Of a DNA stretch of 10,403 bases, positions 1 through 8,002 are shown piece by piece. The notes below the pieces were generated by a model that searched no databases, was not told where the DNA came from, and was given only the letters and a program-made list of their open reading frames with translations. The DNA is from CAZUVM01 sp964623885 (GTDB lineage: Bacteria > Verrucomicrobiota > Verrucomicrobiia > Limisphaerales > UBA8199). A program made the position numbers and the translations under genes. Numbering within the stretch: the first letter of the stretch is position 1; each line of letters begins with the position of its first letter. The stretch lies in the NCBI GenBank assembly GCA_964623885.1, contig CAZUVM010000107.1, forward strand, positions 1 through 10,403. The letters run 5' to 3'.

Positions 1-7
1 GCATAGC

Positions 8-21
8 GCGGCTCTTGCCGC
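8..21. repeat. small hairpin upstream of the 534-aa gene
   Basis: GCGGC (8-12) and GCCGC (17-21) form a perfect 5-bp stem with a TCTT loop. A second, smaller one, GGCG-GAT-CGCC, lies at 31-41. Both precede the coding region starting at 67. They could be RNA structure in the 5' leader or part of the end of a mobile element, but stems this short occur often by chance in GC-rich DNA. Confidence 0.25.
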
Positions 22-66
22 AACCAAAGTGGCGGATCGCCGGGCGTTTGGATAAAAGTTTGGGTG

Positions 67-1671
67 ATGAACGCACAAACTTCTCCCACCGTCACCGACG
101 TCCCGCCGGCCTTTCTTAACCGATTCAACCAGTCTTTGACAGGCGTTTTGTCGGGTTTCGACCGTCTTCGCTTGCGCGGCACGCTGCGCCATCTGTTCCA
201 GCCCACCGTTATGGAAGCCTACCTCAACGCCTGCCGTGTCCTTATCAAAGACTTTGGCACTTTGGCCCAAGGGCTGACGGCCCGTATCAAAGCCGCCGCC
301 TACGCCGCAGCAGAGCAAGCAGGTCGGCCCTTCCGCTATCTGTCCAGCAACCAAACCAGCAAGGAAGCCTTGGCCCGGCAGATCGCCCACCAAGATGGCG
401 TGACTTCCGGCTTGATCGTCATCTTCAGCGCGCTGGAAAACTGTCTGTCTTACTCCGTGCGCGGCGACCGCCAGACCAAACAGATTCATCTGGTGCTCGA
501 ACCCCGCAAATGCCTCCATCTCTACCACTACTTCCTGCATGAGGAACTGGGTCTGTGCCACGTCCGGGTCCAAACCTGGTTTCCCTTCACTGTGGATCTC
601 TGTCTCAACGGCCGCGACCGGCTCGCCCGTCAGATGGACGCCGCCGGCCTGGCCTACCGCCAGCGCGACAACTGTTTCATCTGGGTCGAAGATGCTCCGC
701 GCGCTCAAGCCTTGCTGGACCAACAACTGCGCACCGACTGGCCGCGCCTGCTGGGCCAGCTGCTGGACCAAGCCCATCCGTTGCACCGGGAAATTTGCCG
801 CCCCATCGCCCAGACCTATTACTGGACCGCCAGCGCCAGCGAGTACGCCACCGACCTGCTGTTCCGCGACGCGCCCAGCTTGGCCGCACTCTACCCTCGC
901 TTGGTGCATCACGGCCTGCGCACCTTTGCCAGCCCTGATGTGATGCGCTTCCTGGGACATAAGACTCCGACCTTGAGCGGGCGAGTGAACGCAAACTTTG
1001 CCGGCGAAATCATCAGTGACCTCAAACACCGGCCCGAAGGCATCCGCGTCAAACATTCCCTCAACGGCAACTCGGTGAAGATGTATGACAAAGAAGGCAC
1101 CGTCCTGCGCATCGAAACCACCATCAATAAAACTGAGGACTTTCGCGTCTATCGCGCCAAGCAAGGCGACCCCAGCGGCCAGAAAGCCTGGAGACCTTTG
1201 CAACGGAGCGTGGGCGAATTGTGGCGACGGGCGCAAGTCTCGGCCGCGGCTAACCGGCGCTACCTCCAAGCGCTGGCCAGTGTCACCCACAAAACCCCGG
1301 CCGGTGAAGCCAGTGCAGGGGTCTGCCGGGCCGTGGTGCGAGAGGGACGCCCTTATCGTGCGCTCAACCCGTGGAGCGAAAAAGACGCGGCCTTACTGGC
1401 GATAGTGAGCCGCGGTGAATACACGATTAACGGCCTCCGCAACCGCGACGTGCGCCGCCAACTTTGGCCCAAAGCCGCAACGGATCGAGAAGAACGACGC
1501 CGAGCCGCGGCGGTGACCCGGCAGCTGCGGTTGCTGCGCGCACACGCACTGTTGCCCAAAGTCAGCGGCACTCACCGCTACGTCGTGACTGAAGACGGCC
1601 GTAAAATCCTCACCGCACTGCTTGCTGCACGCCAAGCGGATGTCGAACAACTCTCGGCACTTGCCGCGTGA
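67..1671 (+). CDS. conserved protein of unknown function, possibly of mobile-element type, with C-terminal winged-helix-like region
   Basis: This is a 534-aa protein with no domain I can name with confidence. An ATG lies at 67 and an in-frame GTG just before it at 64; neither has a clear Shine-Dalgarno. Landmarks: VLSGFDRLRLRGTLRHL (27-43), RKCLHLYHY (147-155), HVRVQTWFPF (165-174), YYWTASASEYATD (251-263), and a basic block with NGNSVKMYDKEGTVLRIETT (333-352). From memory, similar proteins (KCL-x2-Y, QTWFPF, YYW-SEYATD, NS-KMYDK-LRIETTIN) occur as unnamed, often multicopy genes in Verrucomicrobia, Planctomycetes and Acidobacteria. The C-terminal part (about 435-520), with TRQLRLLRAHALLPKV then THRYVVTEDGRKIL, reads like a winged helix with a beta-hairpin wing, suggesting DNA binding. 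The YDK...LRIE block faintly recalls plasmid or phage replication initiators, but I see no HUH motif. Alanine and proline are mostly GCC and CCC, unlike the GCG/CCG preference of the gene at 5797-7992, which fits an acquired gene. The reading frame is intact. It converges on the ATP-grasp-like gene with 26 bp between stops. Existence is near certain; function is unknown. Confidence 0.88.
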   Translation: MNAQTSPTVTDVPPAFLNRFNQSLTGVLSGFDRLRLRGTLRHLFQPTVMEAYLNACRVLIKDFGTLAQGLTARIKAAAYAAAEQAGRPFRYLSSNQTSKEALARQIAHQDGVTSGLIVIFSALENCLSYSVRGDRQTKQIHLVLEPRKCLHLYHYFLHEELGLCHVRVQTWFPFTVDLCLNGRDRLARQMDAAGLAYRQRDNCFIWVEDAPRAQALLDQQLRTDWPRLLGQLLDQAHPLHREICRPIAQTYYWTASASEYATDLLFRDAPSLAALYPRLVHHGLRTFASPDVMRFLGHKTPTLSGRVNANFAGEIISDLKHRPEGIRVKHSLNGNSVKMYDKEGTVLRIETTINKTEDFRVYRAKQGDPSGQKAWRPLQRSVGELWRRAQVSAAANRRYLQALASVTHKTPAGEASAGVCRAVVREGRPYRALNPWSEKDAALLAIVSRGEYTINGLRNRDVRRQLWPKAATDREERRRAAAVTRQLRLLRAHALLPKVSGTHRYVVTEDGRKILTALLAARQADVEQLSALAA

Positions 1672-1697
1672 GAAAATCTTTTCGGAATGAACCGATG

Positions 1698-3053
1698 TCA
1701 TGAGATAGCACTGCAGGGTGCAAAGATGGCGTCGGTCATGCCGTGGATAATCTTCTTGTCCGCGGGACAAATTGTGGCGAGCACGCCGCCGAGCTGCGCG
1801 CGAGCTGCTTCGGCCTCGCCGCTGACAAAGTAGTAAGGGCACAGGCGCGCGCGGCCTTGCATGGGGACGATTTGGTTTTGCTCGAAATCGAACCATTGAA
1901 CCTCGACAAGCGCAGGCTTGTGGTAACGCTGCAGGACGAAGGGTGTCTGGTTGAACTCCGTAATAGCTCGTTCGACAGCGGCAGCCCAGTCGGCATGCGG
2001 CAGGTCGCTGCCGAGATAAACGCCGCGCGCCCCCCAGGCATGGGGCGAGAAGCCGGATACCTTGAGGATCAACTCGCGTTCCTTGTGCGAAAGCGTGGCC
2101 AACTGGCGCCAGTCGGTCAGGTTTAACTCCGGGAAAGCACCCTGCGGGGGCAATGGCGTGGGATCCACAAACCAGGTATAGGGCACAAGCTTCTGCATGC
2201 GCCGGAAAAAGTTTTCGCCTAGCTCCTGCCGCCAGAAATCGCGGAGGTTGCGATTCCAAAGCAAGGCGAAGAGCATTTTCTCCTCGAACAGGGGCTTGGG
2301 CGGAGGCGTAACGCGCAAGCGTTTGTCAGCCGCGAGTTCGAAAATTCGATGCGCACTGGCGACGTTGGCGAGATCGAACAATTCAAAGAAGCGGTATACC
2401 GCGTCTCCGTCAGCAAAGTCGTGAAAGTCAGGCCCACCGATTTTGAATTTGGCGCCGTCAATCTGTTTAGCCAGCCACTCCATTTCCGGCCGGTACGTGG
2501 CGGCCTCTTCCGAGAGGACGATGTGCACGCGTGGCGCGTCGCCGAAGATACTGACAAAGCCTTGAAGCATTCCCTCGGGGCCGCCGATGACATCGGAACC
2601 CAACCGGGAATAGGTTTGATTCAGCCAGGCGGTCAAGCCAATGCCGCCGGGGACTGAATCGAGTTCGGTGACGCTGAAGCCGTTTTCGGTCAGGAGGAGA
2701 TCGGGACGGATGACGCGCGGGACTTCATTGCGGAACGCATGGGAACGCTGACGCGCGATAAGTTCGGGCGGTTTGCCCTGATCGAGCCACCGCGCGACCC
2801 ATTCAGGTTGCCGACCTTCGGCACTTTTGCGGTAAAGCAGATTGACCGCGCGGTAAAATTGGAGCAGTACGCGGCCTAACGATTCCAACTCTTTTCCCAA
2901 CGCAACCCTGAGAGAGAATGGAACTGGCGAGGTTCGCCAATCGTGCCCGGCAAACAAGCCATCGGAAGGAAGGGCCTGGCGGACCAAACGCGCCGCCTCA
3001 GCAGCAGAGGCCGCCGCCTTTAACGGTTGGGTAGTAGGAATGACGTTTTCCAA
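1698..3053 (-). CDS. ATP-grasp-like (probably circularly permuted) protein, function unknown
   Basis: This is a 451-aa soluble protein without signal peptide or membrane segment. Motifs fit a circularly permuted ATP-grasp fold: FSVTELDSVPGGIGLTAW (126-143) resembles the E-x-N...PGGL metal/ATP-site strand, ILKVSGFSPHAWGARGVYLG (329-348) resembles the Lys-plus-glycine-rich nucleotide loop, and PFVLQRYHKPALVEVQWF (371-388) resembles the adenine-contacting QxY strand. ATP-grasp enzymes ligate a carboxylate to an amine or thiol through an acyl phosphate; the substrate here cannot be told. Families of this fold often sit beside an alpha-E (DUF403-like) partner or a transglutaminase-like gene, and neither is in this window. 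The start is TTG at 3053: an in-frame TAA lies three codons upstream and there is no in-frame ATG nearby. AAGG four bases upstream is a plausible ribosome site. It lies 30 bp after the Uma2-family gene on the same strand, so co-transcription from proA is likely. The C-terminus (DAIFAPCSAIS) looks complete despite the adjacent foreign-looking gene. Confidence 0.65.
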   Translation of the reverse strand: MENVIPTTQPLKAAASAAEAARLVRQALPSDGLFAGHDWRTSPVPFSLRVALGKELESLGRVLLQFYRAVNLLYRKSAEGRQPEWVARWLDQGKPPELIARQRSHAFRNEVPRVIRPDLLLTENGFSVTELDSVPGGIGLTAWLNQTYSRLGSDVIGGPEGMLQGFVSIFGDAPRVHIVLSEEAATYRPEMEWLAKQIDGAKFKIGGPDFHDFADGDAVYRFFELFDLANVASAHRIFELAADKRLRVTPPPKPLFEEKMLFALLWNRNLRDFWRQELGENFFRRMQKLVPYTWFVDPTPLPPQGAFPELNLTDWRQLATLSHKERELILKVSGFSPHAWGARGVYLGSDLPHADWAAAVERAITEFNQTPFVLQRYHKPALVEVQWFDFEQNQIVPMQGRARLCPYYFVSGEAEAARAQLGGVLATICPADKKIIHGMTDAIFAPCSAIS

Positions 3054-3083
3054 GCGACCTTAAAATCCCTGCGCTGACGCCGC

Positions 3084-3671
3084 TCAAATCCCTTCGTAAA
3101 TCGCCGCGAGTGGAAGCGACAGCTTCAGCGACACCAGTGAGATTTTTGCTTTTCCGCCAAAAAACACTTCAGACCTCCAATCACCTGAGCGGCGAAACAC
3201 AGTAACCTCGCGCGGGTCCTGGCCGACCAGCACGTATTCCTCGAGCGACGCAATATGGGTATAAGCGAGGAACTTTTCCCGCCGGTCAACGCGCTCTGTG
3301 CTCTCGGACAAGACCTCGATAATGAGCTTTGGAAAGTGCACCGCCCTTGGATCGGTATCTCGTTTATCACAGGTCACAACGATATCGGGGTAATAAAAGT
3401 AATCGTCGCCGCGGAGCTTGAAATTGACGCGAATGTCGCTCATAAAGACCCGACACGATTTTCCCTTAAGGTGCTGGCGGACGGCGACGTACAAATTGCC
3501 GGCAATCTGGTTATGAATCGTAGTCTCTCCCGCCATGGCATACACCACCCCGCCGAGATATTCATGGCGCACTTCACTGCCAGTTTCAGCGGCAAGATAA
3601 TCCTCAATACTGACGAACTCACTTTGAGTCTCAGTCTGCATCGATTGGAATTTAAGTGCGGAGTTGGCCAT
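3084..3671 (-). CDS. Uma2-family (DUF820) restriction-endonuclease-fold protein
   Basis: This is a 195-aa protein, typical of the Uma2/DUF820 family in length and motifs. It has the N-terminal SIEDYLAAE (21-29) and EVRHEYLGGVVYAMAG (33-48) and the PD-(D/E)xK-like core: D96 in YYPDIVV, E119 in PKLIIEVLSEST, and K133 in RREKFLAY, followed by LEEYVLV (143-149). The fold is that of a restriction-type nuclease; the family is abundant in Cyanobacteria, Planctomycetes and Verrucomicrobia, and its biological role is not established. I chose ATG at 3671. This overlaps the last 20 bases of proA, so translation may be coupled to proA. A TTG at 3683 and an ATG at 3641 are alternatives; the conserved domain begins after all three. 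No cognate methylase or toxin/antitoxin partner is visible nearby. Confidence 0.88.
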   Translation of the reverse strand: MANSALKFQSMQTETQSEFVSIEDYLAAETGSEVRHEYLGGVVYAMAGETTIHNQIAGNLYVAVRQHLKGKSCRVFMSDIRVNFKLRGDDYFYYPDIVVTCDKRDTDPRAVHFPKLIIEVLSESTERVDRREKFLAYTHIASLEEYVLVGQDPREVTVFRRSGDWRSEVFFGGKAKISLVSLKLSLPLAAIYEGI

Positions 3672-4938
3672 TGCCAATCCCAATCCATTTATAGCTGGTC
3701 AACTCTTCCAATCCCATAGGACCGCGCGCGCCGATTTTGTCGGTGCTAATGCCGATCTCGGCGCCCATGCCGAACTCGCCGCCATCGGTGAACCGGGTCG
3801 AGGCATTCCAGTAAACCGTGGCCGAATCGACTTCGTTGAGGAATTGCTTGGCGCGCGCTTCATTGCGGGTGACGATGCTATCCGAATGGGCCGAGCCGTA
3901 ATGGTTGATGTGATCGATGGCCTGCTTTACACCATCCACGACACGCACGTTCAGGATGTAGTCATTGTATTCCGTGAAGAAGTCCTGGTCGGTAACGGCC
4001 TTCAATTTCAAGTTACCGCCGTTCTTTTTTGAACTGAGAATTGCCCTCGTCGGCTCGTCGGCATGAAGTTCGACATTTTTCTCCGCGAGTTTTTCGACCA
4101 CGACCGGCAGAAAGCGAGGGGCCACGGCCTTGTCGACGAGCAAAGTTTCCATTGAGTTACAGACCGCAGGCCGCTGCACCTTGGCATTAAGAGCGATCGC
4201 CACTGCCATGTTCAAATCGGCTTCGGCTTCGACAAAGACGTGGCAGACCCCTTTGTAATGCTTGATGACCGGCACCTTAGAGCATTCCGCGACAGCGCGA
4301 ATGAGGCCTTCGCCGCCGCGCGGCATACAGAGGTCAACGTATTGGGTGAGCGAGAGCAGTTCCTTAATCGCTTCCCGTTCGGTGGTGGCCACAACCTGAA
4401 TGGCAAACTCGGGGAATTGCGGCAAAGCGCTACGCCCAGCCTCGATCATAATGCGGGCGATGGTCTGGTTCGATTGCATCGCTTCTTTGCCGCCGCGCAA
4501 TATGGTGGCATTGCCGGATTTGAAGCAAAGGCTGGCGGCGTCAGCGGTGACGTTGGGGCGCGATTCGTAGATGATGACCACCACGCCAATCGGCGTGCTG
4601 ACCTTTTGCAGCTTCAAGCCATTCGGCCGCACGCGCTCATCGAGCACGCGCCCGACGGGATCGGGGAGAGCGGCGACTTCGCGCAATCCTTTGGCCATCG
4701 AGGCGATGCGTTTGTCATCCAGCTTCAACCGGTCGAGCATGGCGGAGGAGAGACCTGATTTCGCGCCACCTTCCATGTCGACGGTGTTGGCCTGTTTGAT
4801 ACTGGCGCTGTTTTTTTCGAGCGCATCGGCCATGGCGAGCAAACAGGCGTTCTTCTGGGCGGTGCTGAGCTTCGCCAATTCGCGAGACGCCGCCCTGGCC
4901 TGTTTGGCCAGGAGGGTCATCTGCTCGTTCAAGGTCAT
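3652..4938 (-). CDS. proA: glutamate-5-semialdehyde dehydrogenase (gamma-glutamyl phosphate reductase)
   Basis: This cytosolic enzyme makes the second step of proline synthesis: NADPH-dependent reduction of gamma-glutamyl phosphate to glutamate-5-semialdehyde. At 428 aa it is close to the usual 415-430. Family signatures are IYESRPNVTADAASLCFKSG (123-142), ILRGGKEA (146-153), MPRGGEGLI (205-213), QRPAVCNSMETLL (255-267) with catalytic C260, HSDSIVT (351-357), NASTRFTDGGEFGMGAEIGI (378-397) and ARGPMGLEELTSYKW (404-418). The start is ATG at 4938. The frame stays open to 5049, but the extra 37 residues (proline- and aromatic-rich) do not look like ProA and would run into the divergent gene. No strong Shine-Dalgarno is seen. 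proB is not in the window, so the usual proBA pairing is absent here. It leads the run proA-Uma2-ATP-grasp-like. Confidence 0.97.
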   Translation of the reverse strand: MTLNEQMTLLAKQARAASRELAKLSTAQKNACLLAMADALEKNSASIKQANTVDMEGGAKSGLSSAMLDRLKLDDKRIASMAKGLREVAALPDPVGRVLDERVRPNGLKLQKVSTPIGVVVIIYESRPNVTADAASLCFKSGNATILRGGKEAMQSNQTIARIMIEAGRSALPQFPEFAIQVVATTEREAIKELLSLTQYVDLCMPRGGEGLIRAVAECSKVPVIKHYKGVCHVFVEAEADLNMAVAIALNAKVQRPAVCNSMETLLVDKAVAPRFLPVVVEKLAEKNVELHADEPTRAILSSKKNGGNLKLKAVTDQDFFTEYNDYILNVRVVDGVKQAIDHINHYGSAHSDSIVTRNEARAKQFLNEVDSATVYWNASTRFTDGGEFGMGAEIGISTDKIGARGPMGLEELTSYKWIGIGNGQLRT

Positions 4939-5039
4939 GGCGAAACAGTAAGCCAAGGATGGGGGGATGGAAACCGGAAATCGGTCGATGCTTGCTTGGC
5001 GGCCTTGCAAACCGAACAATGGCGGCAGTTTGGCAGGCG

Positions 5040-5762
5040 ATGCAAGCAACGCAAAATAAGCTCGCGCTGGCGCTGCGGGATGTGTGCGGGACGTTTCTGG
5101 TGTCCCAGGCGATCCGGTCGCTCAGAACATTGGCGGCTGACGTGAGAACGCCGGAGGAAGCTATCCACTTGGCTTTTCAGTTTCGTTGTTGCGGCATCCG
5201 CATCGCGCCCGGCCAAATTCCGCGCGAGATCAGCCAATTGATCAATGTGCTCGCTCAACGGCCACCACGGCGAGTGCTTGAGATTGGGACCGCCGGCGGA
5301 GGGACTTTTTTCCTGCTCGCGCGCGTGGCCAGCGAGGATGCGCTGCTTATCAGCGCGGATTTGCCGTCGGGACCTTTCGGCGGCGGATATCCGAAATGGC
5401 GGGGACGATTGATCCAGTCCTTTGGGCGAGCGAAGCAGGAAGTGCATTTATTGAGGGCAGACTCTCACGCCCCTGCCACCTTCGAGAGCATTCAGCAATT
5501 GTTGAAAGGCAAGCCATTGGATTTCCTATTTATTGACGGGGACCATCGCTATGAAGGCGTCAAAGCCGATTACGAGATGTATGCGCTGCTGGTTGGTAAA
5601 GGAGGACTGATCGGGTTCCATGATATTGTTCCAGGCCCAGCGCACGAAGTTGGGGGCGTACCGAAACTCTGGCAGGAGGTGAAGCAAGGACGAGCGGCGC
5701 GGGAATTTGTGGCGGATTGGAAACAGGGGGGATACGGGATCGGCGTGATCGAAAATGATTAG
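5040..5762 (+). CDS. class I SAM-dependent methyltransferase
   Basis: This is a Rossmann-fold methyltransferase of the Methyltransf_24 / CmcI-like type, 240 aa from the chosen start. Motif I is RVLEIGTAGGGTFFLLA (78-94), which binds S-adenosylmethionine. Acidic ADLP (107-110) marks the second strand, LDFLFIDGDHRYEGVKADYE (160-179) the fourth strand and catalytic region, and GGLIGFHDI (188-196) the fifth. Relatives are often found in glycan or natural-product clusters, methylating sugars or small molecules; the substrate cannot be read here. The start is uncertain: ATGs at 4959, 5019 and 5040 are in frame and none has a well-spaced Shine-Dalgarno. I prefer 5040 because it leaves about 100 bp for divergent promoters with proA, and the residues added by the others do not look conserved. 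Its stop lies 34 bp before the next gene, so it may be the first gene of a three-gene operon. Confidence 0.88.
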   Translation: MQATQNKLALALRDVCGTFLVSQAIRSLRTLAADVRTPEEAIHLAFQFRCCGIRIAPGQIPREISQLINVLAQRPPRRVLEIGTAGGGTFFLLARVASEDALLISADLPSGPFGGGYPKWRGRLIQSFGRAKQEVHLLRADSHAPATFESIQQLLKGKPLDFLFIDGDHRYEGVKADYEMYALLVGKGGLIGFHDIVPGPAHEVGGVPKLWQEVKQGRAAREFVADWKQGGYGIGVIEND

Positions 5763-5796
5763 TGCAGCGAACTTATACGCATCTAAACATTCTTTT

Positions 5797-7992
5797 ATGA
5801 ACGATTTATCCTGCAGTCGCCGGGAATTCCTCGCGCGGGCGGCGGCCGCCGGCGCCGTAGTCAGCCTCGGATCACTTTCGCCGAATGACTCGACGGCGGC
5901 GGACAGTTCACCCGCCATGCCGCCGGCAAAGCCGTCCTGGGTGGACAAGCCGATGCGCTGGGCGCAACTGACGCTGGTGGAGGACGATCCTCCCAAGTTG
6001 GACGTTGGTTTTTGGATGGATTACTTCAAGCGCACGCGATCCGATGCCGTTTGCCTGAGCGGCGGCGGTTGTGTCGCTTATTATCCAACGCAAATCCCGT
6101 TTCACCATCGCAGCCGCTGGCTGGGCGACCGCGATGTGCTTGGCGAACTGATAAGCGGATGCCGCAAGCTAGGGATGGTGGTCATCGTGCGCACCGATCC
6201 GCACGCCACGTGGGATGACGCGCAGGCGGCGCACCCGGACTGGATTGCGGTGGACGCCAGTGGCCAACCGAGGCGGCATTGGGCATCGCCGGACATGTGG
6301 GTCACTTGTGGGCTGGGGCCTTACAATTTCGAGTTCATGACCGAAGTGAAGAAGGAGCTTATGACCCGCTACCGCATGGACGGGATCTTCATCAACCGCT
6401 GGGATGGCTCGGGCATGTGCTACTGCGAGCATTGCCAAAAGAACTTCAAGGAAGCGACCGGCCACGAACTCCCCCGAACGAATAATCCACAGGACCCTGT
6501 GAGACGCGCTTACGTGCTGTGGCGGCAACAACGGCTGTTCGACTTATGGCAAACGTGGGACCAGGCCGTGCGAGCAATCAATCCCGACTCTTGCGTCATT
6601 CCGAATACCGGCGGCGGAGCAACCAGCTCACTCGACATGAAAAAGATTGGCGAGTTGGCGCCGACCTTGATGGCGGACCGCCAGGGGCGTCGCGGGCTAA
6701 TGGCGCCATGGGCGATTGGGATGAACGCGAAAGAATACCGCGCCGCTCTGGGTATGAAGCCGATTGTCGGCATCTTCAGCGTCGGAGTGGAGGAACCGTA
6801 TCGGTGGAAAGACTCGGTGCAAAACGGCGCGGAGATTCAGCTTTGGGTGGCGGACCTGGTGGCCAACGGGATGCGCCCGTGGTTCACCAAATTTGGCGGC
6901 GTGCTGCGGGATGAGCGTTGGCTGAAACCGGTCGAGCAGACCTATCGACGCCTCGCAGGATGGGAGAAGTATTTGCGCAATGAACGTTCGCTGGCGCGAG
7001 TGGGCGTGGTGTATTCGCAGCAAACCGCATGGTTCATCGGCGAGCGAGTGCAGGATCACATCAACGGCTGGTATCAGGCGCTGATCGAGGCGCGAGTACC
7101 ATTTGAGCTGGTTCATGATCGGTTGCTGGACCCTCAGCATGTTAGTCAGTTCAAAACGTTGATTCTGCCGAACTTGATTGCGTTATCGGACGCTCAGTGC
7201 CGGCAGCTCGCGGATTTTGTCCAACGGGGCGGCAGCGTAATTGCCACGCACGAAACCAGCCTGGCGGATGAATGGGGCACGCGGCGGAAAGATTTCGGGC
7301 TGGCCAATTTGTTCGGCGTTAATTTCACCGGCAAGATCGATTCGCGCATGCAGAACGCGTATTTGCGCCTGGAACATGAAACGACCCATGGCCGCGAGTT
7401 ATTGAAGGGTCTGGAAGACGCGCCACGAATCATTCACGGGACAGCACGAGTTGAGGTTCGGGAATCGTTCTCCCCTGCCCCGCTCACGCTGATTCCGAGT
7501 TATCCTGATCTGCCAATGGAAATGGTTTATCCTCGCGTGGCGAAAACGGATATCGCGCAGGTATTTCTGCGCGAAATCGGCAAGGGCCGGGTTGTGTATT
7601 TTCCTTGGGACATTGATAGAACTTTTTGGGAAGTGCTGAGCGTCGATCATTGGAAACTGCTTCGGAATGCGGTGGACTGGGCCACTAACGAAGCACCGGC
7701 GGTGAAGGTCACGGGACCTGGTGTGCTCGATGTAACGGTTTGGAAGCAAAAGGCGTCGATCACGGTGCACCTGGTTAACCTCACGAATCCAATGATGATG
7801 AAAGGGCCGGTTCGCGAACTGCTGCCAGTAGGCGAGCAACAGGTTCAACTGCAGATCCCGGAATTGCGTTCGGTAAGGAAAGTACACTTGCTGGCTTCCG
7901 GGAAAACGTCTGATTCGAAGCGCAACGGAACGAATCTGACGGTTACGGTTCCGTCGGTTTTGGACCATGAAATCCTGGCCATCGATCTTTAA
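5797..7992 (+). CDS. Tat-exported glycoside-hydrolase-like protein (GHL6 / GH42-like TIM barrel with beta-galactosidase trimerisation-like domain)
   Basis: This is a 731-aa predicted exported protein. A twin-arginine signal (SRREFLARAAAAGAVVSLG, 7-25) implies folding before export. Residues about 53-390 look like a TIM barrel of the hypothetical glycosyl hydrolase 6 / GH42-related kind: LSGGGCVAYYP (87-97), VVIVRTDPHATWDDAQAAHP (128-147), then DGIFINRWDGSGMCYC (195-210). The CYCEHCQKNF cluster (C208, C210, C213) is typical of these proteins and may bind metal or hold the loop. Residues about 400-630 resemble the GH42 class I amidotransferase-like trimerisation domain (RVGVVYSQQT; LILPNLIALSD; FVQRGGSVIATHETSL; GRVVYFPWDI). 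The last 100 residues look like a beta-sandwich. A role in degrading an extracytoplasmic carbohydrate is likely, but I cannot assign catalytic acids or substrate. An upstream ATG at 5755 overlaps the methyltransferase stop; I prefer 5797 because it puts the RR motif near the N-terminus. It is 10 bp from the following hydrolase gene. Confidence 0.85.
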   Translation: MNDLSCSRREFLARAAAAGAVVSLGSLSPNDSTAADSSPAMPPAKPSWVDKPMRWAQLTLVEDDPPKLDVGFWMDYFKRTRSDAVCLSGGGCVAYYPTQIPFHHRSRWLGDRDVLGELISGCRKLGMVVIVRTDPHATWDDAQAAHPDWIAVDASGQPRRHWASPDMWVTCGLGPYNFEFMTEVKKELMTRYRMDGIFINRWDGSGMCYCEHCQKNFKEATGHELPRTNNPQDPVRRAYVLWRQQRLFDLWQTWDQAVRAINPDSCVIPNTGGGATSSLDMKKIGELAPTLMADRQGRRGLMAPWAIGMNAKEYRAALGMKPIVGIFSVGVEEPYRWKDSVQNGAEIQLWVADLVANGMRPWFTKFGGVLRDERWLKPVEQTYRRLAGWEKYLRNERSLARVGVVYSQQTAWFIGERVQDHINGWYQALIEARVPFELVHDRLLDPQHVSQFKTLILPNLIALSDAQCRQLADFVQRGGSVIATHETSLADEWGTRRKDFGLANLFGVNFTGKIDSRMQNAYLRLEHETTHGRELLKGLEDAPRIIHGTARVEVRESFSPAPLTLIPSYPDLPMEMVYPRVAKTDIAQVFLREIGKGRVVYFPWDIDRTFWEVLSVDHWKLLRNAVDWATNEAPAVKVTGPGVLDVTVWKQKASITVHLVNLTNPMMMKGPVRELLPVGEQQVQLQIPELRSVRKVHLLASGKTSDSKRNGTNLTVTVPSVLDHEILAIDL

Positions 7993-7994
7993 GG

Positions 7995-7999
7995 GATTT
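7995..7999 (+). promoter_or_regulatory. ribosome binding site of the serine hydrolase gene
   Basis: GGGAT inside TTTAAGGGATTTACGATG overlaps the spacer after the stop at 7992 and sits about 4-8 bases before ATG 8003. This purine-rich AAGGG stretch supports 8003 over the ATG at 7967, which lies inside the preceding gene. Confidence 0.5.
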
Positions 8000-8002
8000 A
8001 CG

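Noticed and set aside
140..170. HUH nuclease motif in the 534-aa protein
   Set aside because: The histidine-rich stretch HLYHYFLH (residues 151-158) has HxxH spacing, not His-hydrophobic-His, so a rolling-circle nuclease assignment is not supported.
1..1697. Terminal inverted repeats bounding the 534-aa gene as an insertion sequence
   Set aside because: I compared 1-66 with the reverse complement of 1672-1697 and found only loose similarity (AAAAGTTT versus AAAAGATTTT). The left flank is cut by the window, so no element ends or target duplication can be claimed.
1393..2259. 288-codon open frame on the minus strand
   Set aside because: It spans the antisense of the 534-aa gene's end and the ATP-grasp-like gene in another frame. 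The translation is rich in R, A, P and C with no motif: a shadow of GC-rich coding DNA.
4240..4758. 172-codon plus-strand frame inside proA
   Set aside because: It is antisense to conserved proA sequence and has no recognisable domain; explained as a shadow frame.
4935..5447. 170-codon minus-strand frame opposite the methyltransferase
   Set aside because: It overlaps the methyltransferase motif I region in antisense and has an Arg/Pro/Ser-rich composition without family motifs.
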